Positions 34,534 through 43,332 of a stretch of 64,000 nucleotides of DNA are shown here, piece after piece. The stretch is from Blastococcus sp. TF02-8. Its GTDB lineage: Bacteria > Actinomycetota > Actinomycetes > Mycobacteriales > Geodermatophilaceae. Numbering within the stretch: the stretch's first letter is position 1; each line of letters opens with the position of its first letter. The translations under genes were made by a program, and so were the position numbers. The notes below the pieces were generated by a model. That model worked only from the letters and a program-made list of their open reading frames with translations, did not search any database and was not told the DNA's origin. The DNA lies in NCBI RefSeq assembly GCF_003319175.1, contig NZ_QOHK01000002.1, positions 496,001 to 560,000 of the forward strand, read 5' to 3'.

Positions 34534-35253
34534 ATGGCGAAGCACGGCAAGAAGTACCGCTCCGTGGCCGACAAGGTCGACCGCGACAACCTGTACAGCC
34601 CGCTGCAGGCGGCTGCGCTGGCGAAGGAGACGTCGACGACGTCCTACGACGCCACCGTCGAGGTCGCGATGCGTCTCGGCGTCGACCCCCGCAAGGCCGA
34701 CCAGATGGTCCGCGGCACGGTCAACCTGCCCCACGGCACCGGCAAGACCGCCCGCGTCATCGTCTTCGCCACGGGCGACAAGGCCGCCGAGGCCGAGGCC
34801 GCCGGTGCCGACGTCGTCGGCTCGGACGACCTGATCGAGCGCATCCAGGGCGGCTTCCTGGACTTCGACGCCGCGATCGCGACGCCGGACCAGATGGCGA
34901 AGGTCGGTCGCATCGCGCGCGTCCTCGGCCCCCGTGGCCTGATGCCGAACCCCAAGACCGGCACCGTGACCCCCGACGTCACCAAGGCCGTCAACGACAT
35001 CAAGGGCGGAAAGATCAACTTCCGCGTGGACAAGCAGGCCAACCTGCACCTGGTGATCGGCAAGACGTCGTTCGACCAGGAGAAGCTGGTCGAGAACTAC
35101 GCCGCCGCACTGGACGAGGTGCTCCGCGCCAAGCCCGCGGCCGCCAAGGGGCGGTACCTCAAGAAGGTCACCATCTCCACGACGATGGGCCCGGGCATCC
35201 CGGTCGACCCGAACCGCACCCGCAACCTGACGGTGGACGAGCCGACGGCGTGA
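34534..35253 (+). CDS. rplA: 50S ribosomal protein L1
   Basis: L1 (239 aa) forms the mobile L1 stalk, and in many bacteria represses its own operon. The core [15 protein letters not shown] and the start [10 protein letters not shown] are typical of the family. The ATG at 34534 has GAGAGGAAC upstream. A strong terminator lies 14 bp after the stop, so the secE-nusG-rplK-rplA unit ends here. Confidence 0.98.
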   Translation: MAKHGKKYRSVADKVDRDNLYSPLQAAALAKETSTTSYDATVEVAMRLGVDPRKADQMVRGTVNLPHGTGKTARVIVFATGDKAAEAEAAGADVVGSDDLIERIQGGFLDFDAAIATPDQMAKVGRIARVLGPRGLMPNPKTGTVTPDVTKAVNDIKGGKINFRVDKQANLHLVIGKTSFDQEKLVENYAAALDEVLRAKPAAAKGRYLKKVTISTTMGPGIPVDPNRTRNLTVDEPTA

Positions 35254-35267
35254 TCCGCTGAACACCG

Positions 35268-35298
35268 GGGCCCCGCAGCGCACGTCGCTGCGGGGCCC
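35268..35298 (+). terminator. Terminator after rplA
   Basis: GGGCCCCGCAGCG and CGCTGCGGGGCCC form a perfect 13-bp stem with a CACGT loop, 14 bp after the rplA stop. Confidence 0.85.
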
Positions 35299-35369
35299 TC
35301 GTCGTCGTCCGGTCACCCGCTCGGTGCCGGGTGCGACGCCTCTCCTCGAGGCGCCGTCGTGACGACATG

Positions 35370-35375
35370 TATGCT
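35370..35375 (+). promoter_or_regulatory. Possible -10 of the rplJ-rplL promoter
   Basis: TATGCT lies 219 bp before rplJ, between the rplA terminator and the L10 leader structures. No good -35 is visible, so the assignment rests on position and on the hexamer. Confidence 0.35.
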
Positions 35376-35384
35376 TCTGCTGTT

Positions 35385-35593
35385 CCCCCCAAGACCGCTG
35401 GTCGTCGCACGTCCGCGTGCGATCGAAGGTCCCGGAGCTCCGGGCGACCCGCGCAGGAGGACGGTTCGATCGTCGGGCGCTCGCGCCCGCCCTCGCCCCG
35501 TGCGCCCTGCGCCGGGGCGTTCTCTGTCTCCGGGCGTCGATCGCCCGTCGTCGTGCAGCGTCCAGGGGTCGCCCGACAGACGAGAGGAGGCCC
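35385..35593 (+). ncRNA. L10 (rplJ) ribosomal-protein leader with attenuator-like hairpin
   Basis: The 340-bp gap 35254-35593 has no gene but is rich in structure. AAGACCGCTGGT at 35391 resembles the conserved L10/L12-binding region of known L10 leaders. TCGCACG/CGTGCGA (35405-35422) is a perfect 7-bp stem with a TCCG loop. GGGCG/CGCCC (35475-35488) is a second. CGCCCCG/CGGGGCG with an inner GCG/CGC (35494-35519) is a third, directly followed by the T-rich TTCTCTGTCTC. That last hairpin looks like an intrinsic terminator placed 75 bp before the gene, as expected for autoregulation by the L10-L12 complex. Confidence 0.65.
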
Positions 35594-36226
35594 ATGCCCA
35601 CGCAGGCGAAGGCCGCGGTGATCGACGAGATCACCGAGCGGTTCCAGAACTCGAGTGCGGCGGTGCTCACCGAGTACCGCGGGCTGACCGTGGCCCAGCT
35701 GACCCAGCTGCGCCGTTCCCTCGGTGAGGGCAGCAGCTACGCCGTCGTCAAGAACACCCTGACGAAGCGTGCGGCGGACTCGGTCGGCTTCTCCGACCTC
35801 GGCCCGCTGCTCAACGGCCCCACCGCGATCGCCTTCATCGAGGGCGACCCGGTGAACGCGGCCAAGGCCATCCGTGACTTCGCGCGCGCCAACCCGCTGC
35901 TCGTCGTCAAGGGTGGCGTGGTCGAGGGCCGCACGGTCGACGCCGCCGAGGTCACCCGCCTCGCCGACGTCGAGAGCCGTGAGGTCCTGCTGGCCAAGCT
36001 GGCCGGCGCGATGAAGGGCAACCTGTCCAAGGCGGCCGGGCTGTTCCAGGCCCCGCTGTCGCAGGTCGCCCGTCTCGCCGCCGCGCTGCAGGAGAAGAAG
36101 CCCGCCGCCCCGGCGGACGACGCGGCCCCGGCCGCGGAGGCTCCTGCCGCCGACGACACCGCTGCTGCTGACACCACCCCCGACACGACCGACGCTGCCG
36201 CGGACGCCGCGGCCAGCGACGCCTGA
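35594..36226 (+). CDS. rplJ: 50S ribosomal protein L10
   Basis: L10 (210 aa) anchors L7/L12 dimers to the ribosome. [20 protein letters not shown] and [12 protein letters not shown] match the family, and the C-terminal part contains the L12-binding helix. The last 30 residues are an Ala/Asp-rich tail longer than in many bacteria. The ATG at 35594 follows GAGAGGAGG closely. The open frame further upstream is the leader RNA, not protein. rplL follows after 17 bp. Confidence 0.97.
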   Translation: MPTQAKAAVIDEITERFQNSSAAVLTEYRGLTVAQLTQLRRSLGEGSSYAVVKNTLTKRAADSVGFSDLGPLLNGPTAIAFIEGDPVNAAKAIRDFARANPLLVVKGGVVEGRTVDAAEVTRLADVESREVLLAKLAGAMKGNLSKAAGLFQAPLSQVARLAAALQEKKPAAPADDAAPAAEAPAADDTAAADTTPDTTDAAADAAASDA

Positions 36227-36243
36227 CCCACAAGGAGATAGAG

Positions 36244-36636
36244 ATGGCCAAGCTGTCCACCGCGGACCTGCTCGACGCGTTCAAGGAGATGACCCTCCTC
36301 GAGCTGTCCGACTTCGTGAAGCAGTTCGAGGAGACCTTCGAGGTCACCGCTGCTGCCCCCGTCGCCGTGGCTGCCGCCCCGGCCGCCGGTGGTGGCGACG
36401 GCGGCGCTGCCGCTGCCGAGGAGCAGGACGAGTTCGACGTCATCCTCGAGAGCGCCGGCGACAAGAAGATCCAGGTCATCAAGGAGGTGCGCGGCCTGAC
36501 CTCGCTCGGCCTCAAGGAGGCCAAGGACCTGGTCGACAACGCGCCGAAGCCGATCCTGGAGAAGGTCGCCAAGGACGCCGCGGACAAGGCCAAGGCCGCC
36601 CTCGAGGGCGCCGGCGCCACCGTCACCGTCAAGTGA
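36244..36636 (+). CDS. rplL: 50S ribosomal protein L7/L12
   Basis: L7/L12 (130 aa) is the multicopy stalk protein that recruits translation factors. It has the N-terminal dimerisation helix ([20 protein letters not shown]), an Ala/Gly-rich hinge at about residues 38-60 and the C-terminal domain with [19 protein letters not shown]. An AAGGAGAT site precedes the ATG at 36244. Two strong hairpins follow, so transcription should stop before the mce operon. Confidence 0.98.
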   Translation: MAKLSTADLLDAFKEMTLLELSDFVKQFEETFEVTAAAPVAVAAAPAAGGGDGGAAAAEEQDEFDVILESAGDKKIQVIKEVRGLTSLGLKEAKDLVDNAPKPILEKVAKDAADKAKAALEGAGATVTVK

Positions 36637-36641
36637 CCGAC

Positions 36642-36688
36642 CCCGTCCTGCCCACCCTTCGCTAGCTCAGGGTGGGTCCCGGGACGGG
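36642..36688 (+). terminator. First hairpin after rplL
   Basis: CCCGTCC/GGACGGG (outer) and CCCACCCT/AGGGTGGG (36651-36676, inner) form a two-part stem with a 10-nt loop, 5 bp after the rplL stop. Confidence 0.6.
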
Positions 36689-36723
36689 CCCGTTCCATCG
36701 CGTCGCCTCGCGGCTTCGCCGCA

Positions 36724-36759
36724 CAGGGGTCGTCCTCCCGTTCGGGAGGGCGGCCCCTG
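36724..36759 (+). terminator. Second, strong terminator after rplL
   Basis: CAGGGG plus TCGTCCTCCC pairs with GGGAGGGCGG plus CCCCTG over 16 bp with two wobble pairs and a GTTC loop. TGTCGCATTT follows the stem. It lies 88 bp after rplL. Confidence 0.8.
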
Positions 36760-36979
36760 TCGCATTTCCGGGTGGTTCTCGATCGGGAGGAGAGATGGGG
36801 GTCACCCGTTTCGCGTGATGCACGTAACCTTGGCTCCACACGTTCGTTACTGACCGGTAGTGGTGCGGGGCCGGGCATCTCGGGATGCGCGGGTATCCGG
36901 TCTGCCGCACACTGCCGGGGCCTGCCATAGCGGCGGGGCGGGGACCGGCAGCAGAGCCGGAGCAGGAGGCGGGAGACAC
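36760..36979 (+). other. Upstream region of the mce operon
   Basis: These 220 bp hold no convincing gene. A TAACCT hexamer at 36825-36830, inside GCACGTAACCT, may be a -10 of the mce promoter. The same 11-mer occurs upstream of korA on the other strand. GGAGGAGAG at 36786 precedes a 7-codon mini-ORF (36795-36818, MGVTRFA) whose status is unknown. No -35 is clear. Confidence 0.35.
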
Positions 36980-38116
36980 GTGGGCGTCGCAGTCGAGGTC
37001 ACCGGGCTGACCAAGTCGTTCGGCAGCCAGAACATCTGGAGCGACGTCACGCTGACCTTGCCCCCGGGCGAGATCTCGGTCCTGCTCGGCCCCTCCGGGA
37101 CCGGCAAGTCGGTGTTCCTGAAGTCCCTGGTCGGGCTGCTCAAGCCCGAGAAGGGCTCGATCATCATCAGCGACACCGACATCGTCACCTGCAGCGAGCA
37201 CAAGCTCTACGACGTCCGCCGGCTGTTCGGCGTCCTGTTCCAGGACGGTGCCCTGTTCGGGTCGATGAGCCTGTACGACAACATCGCCTTCCCCCTGCGC
37301 GAGCACACCAAGAAGAGCGAGTCCGACATCCGCAACATCGTCCTCGAGAAGATGGAGATGGTCGGCCTCCAGGGCGCCGAGGGGAAGCTCCCCGGCGAGA
37401 TCTCCGGCGGTATGCGCAAGCGTGCCGGTCTGGCCCGGGCGTTGGTGCTCGATCCCGAGGTCATCCTCTTCGACGAGCCGGACTCCGGCCTGGACCCCGT
37501 CCGCGTGGCCTACCTCAACCAGCTGATCGTCGACCTGAACGCCCAGATCGACGCCACCTTCCTCATCGTCACGCACGACATCGGCACCGCCCGGACGGTG
37601 CCCGACAACCTGGGGCTGCTCTTCCGCCGCCACCTGGCGATGTTCGGTCCGCGCGAGCAGCTGCTCACCTCGCAGGAACCGGTCGTCCGGCAGTTCCTGA
37701 ACGGCCGTCGCGAGGGCCCGATCGGCATGAGCGAGGAGAAGGACGTCGCCCAGGTGGAGGCCGAGATGGCGGCCCTGGAGGCCCGGGGTGGCGACGCCCA
37801 CAACGGGGTCGGGCCCAAGGGTGCTTCCGGCGGCGACGCCGTTCCCCCGCAGCTGGACCCCTCCCCGGGCCTGCCCGAGCGCAAGGCCGTCCGCCGCCGC
37901 CAGGAGCGGGTCGCCCGCATGCTGCACGAGTTCGACGAGGAGACGCAGGCCGCGATCCGCAAGTCGCTGCCCGAGGACCTGCTCGCCCAGGCCGAGTCCG
38001 GTGCCTTCACCCCCACCCCCGGCCAGGGTGGCCGCCACTGGGCGCCGGAGGCGAACGCAGGTCAGGGGAGCTCCACCGCCACGGCCGTCCTGCCCCGGTC
38101 CGGCGGTGAGGGGTGA
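36980..38116 (+). CDS. Mce-system ABC transporter ATPase (MceG/Mkl type)
   Basis: This 378-aa ATPase should energise the Mce lipid importer encoded downstream. Walker A GPSGTGKS is at residues 37-44, the signature ISGGMRKRAGLARAL starts at 141, and Walker B LFDEPDSGLD contains D165/E166. A C-terminal extension of about 130 residues follows the ATPase core, as in mycobacterial MceG/Mkl, where it is specific to Mce ATPases. The GTG at 36980 has GGAGGCGGGAG upstream; the open frame before it is not conserved. The stop overlaps the first permease gene by 4 bp. Confidence 0.93.
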   Translation: MGVAVEVTGLTKSFGSQNIWSDVTLTLPPGEISVLLGPSGTGKSVFLKSLVGLLKPEKGSIIISDTDIVTCSEHKLYDVRRLFGVLFQDGALFGSMSLYDNIAFPLREHTKKSESDIRNIVLEKMEMVGLQGAEGKLPGEISGGMRKRAGLARALVLDPEVILFDEPDSGLDPVRVAYLNQLIVDLNAQIDATFLIVTHDIGTARTVPDNLGLLFRRHLAMFGPREQLLTSQEPVVRQFLNGRREGPIGMSEEKDVAQVEAEMAALEARGGDAHNGVGPKGASGGDAVPPQLDPSPGLPERKAVRRRQERVARMLHEFDEETQAAIRKSLPEDLLAQAESGAFTPTPGQGGRHWAPEANAGQGSSTATAVLPRSGGEG

Positions 38117-38928
38117 CCACGACCGACAAGCCCAAGGCGCCCGGGCTCCTCGACGGGAAGCTCTCCCCGACGCGGCCGGTCGCGGCCAGCGGGAAGCTGT
38201 TCGCCTTCGCGCTCGACGTCGTCCGTGCGCTGCCCAAGCGACCGTTCCAGCTGCGCGAGTTCATCCAGCAGACCTGGTTCATCGCCAGCGTCACGATCCT
38301 GCCCACCGCTCTGGTGGCGATCCCGTTCGGCGCGGTCATCGCGCTGCAGCTGGGCTCGCTGACCCGTCAGCTGGGTGCCCAGTCCTTCACCGGGTCCGCG
38401 TCGGTGCTGGCGGTGCTCCGCGAGGCGAGCCCGATCGTGACCGCCCTGCTGATCGCCGGTGCGGGTGGCTCGGCGATCTGCGCCGACCTGGGCGCACGCA
38501 AGATCCGCGACGAGATCGACGCGATGGAGGTCCTGGGCATCAGTCCGATCCAGCGCCTGGTCGTGCCCCGCGTGCTCGGCGCGATGCTGGTCGCCGTCCT
38601 GCTCAACGGCCTGGTGAGCGTCGTCGGCGTGGCCGGTGGCTACTTCTTCAACGTCATCCTCCAGGGCGGGACGCCCGGGGCCTACCTGGCCTCGTTCAGC
38701 GCGCTCGCGCAGGTGGCGGACTTCTGGTCGGGTGAGATCAAGGCGCTCGTGTTCGGTCTCATCGCCGGCATCGTGGCCGCCTACAAGGGCCTCAACGCCG
38801 GCGGCGGGCCCAAGGGCGTGGGTGACGCGGTCAACCAGTCCGTGGTCATCACGTTCCTGCTGCTGTTCGCGGTCAACTTCGTGATGACCGCGTTGTACTT
38901 CCAGCTCGTACCGCCGAAGGGGGCGTGA
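38113..38928 (+). CDS. YrbE/MlaE-family permease A of the mce operon
   Basis: A 271-aa integral membrane permease with five or so helices. The MlaE-domain core IREASPIVTALLIAGAGGSA is replaced here by LREASPIVTALLIAG followed by AICADLGARKIRDEIDAMEV. With the second permease it forms the inner-membrane channel of the importer. The GTG at 38113 overlaps the ATPase stop as GTGA. Its stop overlaps the next start region as GTGATG. Confidence 0.93.
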   Translation: MTTTDKPKAPGLLDGKLSPTRPVAASGKLFAFALDVVRALPKRPFQLREFIQQTWFIASVTILPTALVAIPFGAVIALQLGSLTRQLGAQSFTGSASVLAVLREASPIVTALLIAGAGGSAICADLGARKIRDEIDAMEVLGISPIQRLVVPRVLGAMLVAVLLNGLVSVVGVAGGYFFNVILQGGTPGAYLASFSALAQVADFWSGEIKALVFGLIAGIVAAYKGLNAGGGPKGVGDAVNQSVVITFLLLFAVNFVMTALYFQLVPPKGA

Positions 38929-39797
38929 TGGCGCTCCTCTCACCCACCGACCGCGTCCGGGTCGGTGCCCGGAAGGTGGCCAACGTCGTCTACCGGCGTC
39001 CGATGTCCACGCTCGAGGACCTCGGCGACCAGCTCAGCTTCTACGGGCGGGCCCTCGGCTGGGTGCCGCGCACGCTGCGCCGCTACATGCGGGAGACCTT
39101 CCGGCTGCTGGCCGAGGTCACCTTCGGTTCCGGGGCGCTGGCCGTGATCGGCGGCACCGTCGGTGTCATCGCCTTCCTCTCCTTCTTCACCGGCACCGAG
39201 GTGGGCCTCCAGGGCTACGCGGCGCTGGACCAGCTCGGCACGTCGGCCTTCACCGGCTTCCTCTCCGCCTACTTCAACACCCGGGAGATCGCCCCGCTGG
39301 TGGCCGGGCTGGCGCTGTCGGCGACCGTCGGCTGCGGCTTCACCGCGCAGATCGGCGCCATGCGGATCAACGAGGAGATCGACGCCCTCGAGGTGATGGG
39401 CGTGCCGTCCCTGCCGTTCCTGGTGACGACGCGCATCGTGGCCGGCTTCATCGCCGTCATCCCGCTGTACGTCCTGGGCCTGCTCAGCAGCTACTTCGCC
39501 ACCCGCACCATCACCACGCAGGCGTACGGCCAGTCGGCCGGCACCTACGACCACTACTTCAACCTGTTCCTGCCACCGCAGGACGTGTTCTGGTCGTTCA
39601 TCAAGGTGCTCGTCTTCGCCGTGGTGATCATCCTCAGCCACTGCTACTACGGCTTCCGGGCCGGCGGAGGCCCGGCCGGTGTCGGCCTCGCCGTCGGCCG
39701 GGCCGTGCGCTTCTCGATCGTCGCGGTCATGGTCATCGACCTCTTCCTGTCCCTGGCGATCTGGGGTTCCACGACGACCGTGCGGATCGCGGGGTGA
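38928..39797 (+). CDS. YrbE/MlaE-family permease B of the mce operon
   Basis: A 289-aa MlaE-family permease, partner of the preceding gene. GLALSATVGCGFTAQIGAMR followed by INEEIDALEVMGV is the family core. The ATG at 38928 is preferred because AAGGGGG lies four bases upstream; a GTG at 38925 is in frame but too close to that site. The stop is 7 bp before mceA. Confidence 0.93.
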   Translation: MALLSPTDRVRVGARKVANVVYRRPMSTLEDLGDQLSFYGRALGWVPRTLRRYMRETFRLLAEVTFGSGALAVIGGTVGVIAFLSFFTGTEVGLQGYAALDQLGTSAFTGFLSAYFNTREIAPLVAGLALSATVGCGFTAQIGAMRINEEIDALEVMGVPSLPFLVTTRIVAGFIAVIPLYVLGLLSSYFATRTITTQAYGQSAGTYDHYFNLFLPPQDVFWSFIKVLVFAVVIILSHCYYGFRAGGGPAGVGLAVGRAVRFSIVAVMVIDLFLSLAIWGSTTTVRIAG

Positions 39798-39804
39798 GCG
39801 AGCG

Positions 39805-41187
39805 ATGAGCAAGCGGGGGCTGGTCATCCGCCGGCGGCTGCAGGGGGTCGCGTTCCTCGCGACACTGGTCCTGCTGCTGGGCCTCGCCGTGGCGGCCTAC
39901 CAGAAGGCGTTCACCGACATGGCGGAGGTGACGCTGCGCACCGACTCCGTCGGCAACCAGCTGCAGGAGGCATCCGACGTCAAGGTCCGTGGCGTCATCG
40001 TGGGCGAGGTCCGGGCCGTGGACGCCGACGTCGACGGCGCGGAGATCACGCTCGGCATCCGCCCGCAGTACCTCGAGCAGATCCCGGCCGACGTGACCGC
40101 CCGGCTGCTGCCCAAGACGCTGTTCGGCGAGCGGTTCGTCTCCCTCGAGCTGCCCGTGAGCCCCAGCTCCGAGCGGCTGGCCGACGGAGACGTCATCGAC
40201 CAGGACCGGAGCGAGAACGCCATCGAGCTGCAGCGGGTGGTCGACGACCTGCTGCCGCTGCTCCAGGCCGTCGAGCCGCAGGACCTCTCCTACACGCTCG
40301 GGGCCGTGGCCGACGCGCTCCGCGGTCGCGGGGACAAGCTGGGGGAGAACCTGGCCGAGGTCGGCGACTACACCGGCCAGATCAACACGGTCCTGCCGCA
40401 GCTGCAGGCCGACATTAGCGCCATCGCCGACGTCGCGGACACCTACGACGCCGCCGCCGACGACCTGCTGGGGCTCCTCGACAACCTCGCGATCACCAGC
40501 ACCACCCTGGTGGACCAGCAGGAGCAGCTCCGGCGCACGTTCAGCGTCGGCACCACGACGGGCAACGTGACCGCCGGCTTCCTCGAGACCAACGAGCGCA
40601 ACCTCATCACGCTGGCCGACAGCTCGCGGCCGGTCCTCGGAGTGTTCGCCAAGTACTCCCCGGAGTACCCGTGCCTGCTCAACGGTCTGACCCGGTTCAA
40701 CCCGATGATCAGCGAGGCGTTCGGTGCCGACGGCGACCCGTCGCTGAACCTCAACATCGTCGTCAGCCTGCCGCCGCGGAACCCCTACGTGCCCGGCGAC
40801 CAGCCGGCCTACCTGGACAAGAGCGGGCCGGACTGCCAGGGCCTCGACGACATCGACGGGATGATCCGGGCCGCGGCCCGGGGCGAGTACTACTGCCCTG
40901 CCCCACCCGCTGACGGCGTGGACTCGGTCGACAACCCGGTCTACGGCAACCCGGTCTGCATCGGTGGCCGCAACCCCGACGACGCCCCCGAGGGCGCCGG
41001 CGAGCCGAACCCCGGTGCGTCAGCGGGGAACTCGCTGCCGTTCAACCTCGCCGGATCGACGGCGGAGCTGGACTTCGTGCGGAACATCCTCGCGTACCAG
41101 ACCGGTGAGGACCCGGGGAAGGTGTCCGACCTGGCCGCGTCCACCATGGCGCCGCTGCTGCGCGGCACGCAGGTGGCCCTGCGATGA
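39805..41187 (+). CDS. Mce-family protein A
   Basis: A 460-aa Mce protein. One N-terminal helix (about residues 12-32) is followed by the MCE/MlaD domain (TDSVGNQLQEASDVKVRGV onwards, ending near residue 120) and then a long helical region predicted to build the lipid tunnel. Cysteines near residues 290-410 may form disulfides outside the membrane. The ATG at 39805 has a weak ribosome-binding site. It is the first of six mce paralogues (A to F) in order; the substrate (sterol, fatty acid or other lipid) cannot be read from the sequence. Confidence 0.9.
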   Translation: MSKRGLVIRRRLQGVAFLATLVLLLGLAVAAYQKAFTDMAEVTLRTDSVGNQLQEASDVKVRGVIVGEVRAVDADVDGAEITLGIRPQYLEQIPADVTARLLPKTLFGERFVSLELPVSPSSERLADGDVIDQDRSENAIELQRVVDDLLPLLQAVEPQDLSYTLGAVADALRGRGDKLGENLAEVGDYTGQINTVLPQLQADISAIADVADTYDAAADDLLGLLDNLAITSTTLVDQQEQLRRTFSVGTTTGNVTAGFLETNERNLITLADSSRPVLGVFAKYSPEYPCLLNGLTRFNPMISEAFGADGDPSLNLNIVVSLPPRNPYVPGDQPAYLDKSGPDCQGLDDIDGMIRAAARGEYYCPAPPADGVDSVDNPVYGNPVCIGGRNPDDAPEGAGEPNPGASAGNSLPFNLAGSTAELDFVRNILAYQTGEDPGKVSDLAASTMAPLLRGTQVALR

Positions 41188-41236
41188 CCGCACGAGGAAC
41201 GGGGAACGGGATGGACCGCGGAACGGGGGTGACGTC

Positions 41237-42304
41237 GTGAAGGGTGCGCTGCGCGGGCTGGCCGGCCCGCTCACCAAGCTCGTGGTGTTCGGCCTGGTGA
41301 CCGTGCTCGCCAGCTACGTCCTGGTCAGCACCATCACGAACGCGGGGTACGGCGAGCAGCTCACCTACCGGGCCGAGTTCAGCGACGTCGCGGGGCTGGT
41401 CGAGGGCGACGAGGTGCGCATCGCCGGTGTCCGCGTCGGCCAGGTGAGTGCCATCGGCCTGGGGGAGCGCACCGACCGTCCGATCGCCGAGGTCGAGCTC
41501 GAGGTGAGCGCCGACGTGCCGCTGCCGGCCGGTGTCCGGGCCACGATCCGCTACCGGAACCTCGTCGGTCAGCGGTACATCGCACTCGAGGAGGGCGACG
41601 GCTCCTCGGGACGCACCCTGGAGGAGGACGACGTGATCCCGCTGGCGCAGACGCGGCCGGCGCTGGACCTCACCACCCTGTTCGGCGGGTTCCAGCCGCT
41701 GTTGCAGGCGCTCTCCCCGGCGGACATGAACCGACTGTCGTTCGAGATCATCCAGGTCTTCCAGGGCGAGGGCGGGACCGTGCAGAGCCTGCTCGCCCAC
41801 GTCGCCTCGCTCAGCAACTCCCTGGCCGACAAGGACGCCGTCATCGGCGACGTCATCGACAACCTGACGAAGGTGCTCGGCACCGTGGCCCAGCGGGACG
41901 AGCAGCTGTCCGGCCTCATCGTCAGCCTGCAGCAGTTCGTGACCGGGCTGGCCGGCGACAAGGACGCGATCTTCGACTCGCTGCAGACCATCGACGGCCT
42001 CGCGCAGTCGACGGCGGACCTCCTGGTCGACGCCCGGGCGCCACTGGCCGCCGACATCCGGGGGCTCGGCGACCTCTCCAAGAACCTGGCCGACACCGGG
42101 GACGTCGTGGAGGACTTCCTCCAGCTGGCTCCCACCAAGATCGACCTGATCACGCGGACCGCCGTGAACGGCAGCTGGTTCAACTTCTTCCTGTGCGGGG
42201 CCTCGGGCAACCTGGTCCTCCCCGTGACCGGCGACGACGGCAAGGACACCGAGGTCGAGATCCCGACCGGCGGTCTCCGCAACGGCGAGCAGGGGTGCAG
42301 CTGA
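41237..42304 (+). CDS. Mce-family protein B
   Basis: A 355-aa Mce protein with an N-terminal helix (about residues 13-33) and a MCE domain containing FSDVAGLVEGDEVRIAGVRV, followed by helices. The GTG at 41237 has GGGGGTGA upstream and keeps the helix at the very N-terminus. A 49-bp spacer separates it from mceA, and its TGA overlaps the mceC ATG by one base. Confidence 0.9.
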   Translation: MKGALRGLAGPLTKLVVFGLVTVLASYVLVSTITNAGYGEQLTYRAEFSDVAGLVEGDEVRIAGVRVGQVSAIGLGERTDRPIAEVELEVSADVPLPAGVRATIRYRNLVGQRYIALEEGDGSSGRTLEEDDVIPLAQTRPALDLTTLFGGFQPLLQALSPADMNRLSFEIIQVFQGEGGTVQSLLAHVASLSNSLADKDAVIGDVIDNLTKVLGTVAQRDEQLSGLIVSLQQFVTGLAGDKDAIFDSLQTIDGLAQSTADLLVDARAPLAADIRGLGDLSKNLADTGDVVEDFLQLAPTKIDLITRTAVNGSWFNFFLCGASGNLVLPVTGDDGKDTEVEIPTGGLRNGEQGCS

Positions 42305-43332
42305 TGGCCCGCTACGCGAAGCCGTTCCGCGACCGCAACCCGGTCGTCATCGGCGCGATCAGCCTCACCGTCATCGCCACGCTGGTGTTCCTGGCCTTCA
42401 ACGCGCAGTCCCTGCCGCTGATCGGCGGGGGGACGGTCTACCGCGCCCAGTTCTCCGAGGCGGCCGGTCTGCTGCCCGACGACCCGGTCCGGGTCGCCGG
42501 GGTCAAGGTGGGCACGGTCGAGAGCCTGTCCCTCGAGGACGGCGCGGTGACCGTCGAGTTCCGCGTCGAGGACGCTTTCGTGGGCGACCGCTCCGAGGCG
42601 GCGATCAAGATCGAGACCGTGCTCGGCGCGAAGTACCTCGCGCTCGTGCCCCGCGGTTCCAACGAGCTGGACCCCGACGAGCGGATCCCGCTGTCGCGCA
42701 CCGCGTCGCCCTACGACGTCGTCGAGGCCTTCGCCGACCTCTCCACCACCGTGGAGGACCTCGACACCGCTCAGCTCGCCAGCTCCTTCGAGGTCCTCGC
42801 CGACACCTTCGCCGAGACCCCCGACGAGGTGCGGAGCTCCCTGCAGGGCCTGGCCCGGCTGTCGGACACCATCGCCTCGCGGGACCAGCAGCTCCAGCAG
42901 CTGCTGACGGCGACCCGGTCGGTCACCCAGGTGCTGGCCGACCGCAACGGCGAGTTCACCCAGCTCATCCTGGACTCGAACACGCTGCTGACCGAGGTCC
43001 AGGAGCGCCGGCAGCTGATCGACTCGATCCTGACCAGCACCCAGGAGCTGTCCACGCAGCTCTCCGGGCTGGTCACCGACAACCGCGAGGCGCTCACGCC
43101 TGCGCTGCAGCAGCTCTCGACGGTCACCGACATCCTGTCCCGCAACCGGGACAACCTGTCGGCGACCATCGACAACTTCGCGCCGTTCGTCCGCGTCTTC
43201 ACCAACACGCTGGGCACCGGCCGCTGGTTCGACAGCTTCGTGGACAACCTGCTGCCGGGCGTCGTGGGCAGCGTCGTGTGCGGCGGGCCCGGCGTGGCCG
43301 GGATCCCCGTCTCCTGCCGAGGGGGCAACTGA
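42304..43332 (+). CDS. Mce-family protein C
   Basis: A 342-aa Mce protein: basic start MARYAKPFRDRNP, one membrane helix, then the MCE domain with FSEAAGLLPDDPVRVAGVKV and a long helical, Gln- and Thr-rich region. Its start and stop each overlap the neighbouring gene by one base (TGATG), so B, C and D are tightly coupled. Confidence 0.9.
   Translation: MARYAKPFRDRNPVVIGAISLTVIATLVFLAFNAQSLPLIGGGTVYRAQFSEAAGLLPDDPVRVAGVKVGTVESLSLEDGAVTVEFRVEDAFVGDRSEAAIKIETVLGAKYLALVPRGSNELDPDERIPLSRTASPYDVVEAFADLSTTVEDLDTAQLASSFEVLADTFAETPDEVRSSLQGLARLSDTIASRDQQLQQLLTATRSVTQVLADRNGEFTQLILDSNTLLTEVQERRQLIDSILTSTQELSTQLSGLVTDNREALTPALQQLSTVTDILSRNRDNLSATIDNFAPFVRVFTNTLGTGRWFDSFVDNLLPGVVGSVVCGGPGVAGIPVSCRGGN

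Noticed and set aside
35417..35593. Apparent 59-codon N-terminal extension of L10
   Set aside because: L10 begins MPTQAKAAV with a GAGGAGG site at 35594. The upstream part is leader RNA with stem-loops.
36642..36759. A small RNA gene between rplL and mce
   Set aside because: The structures are better explained as tandem terminators of rplJ-rplL; no promoter is visible between them.
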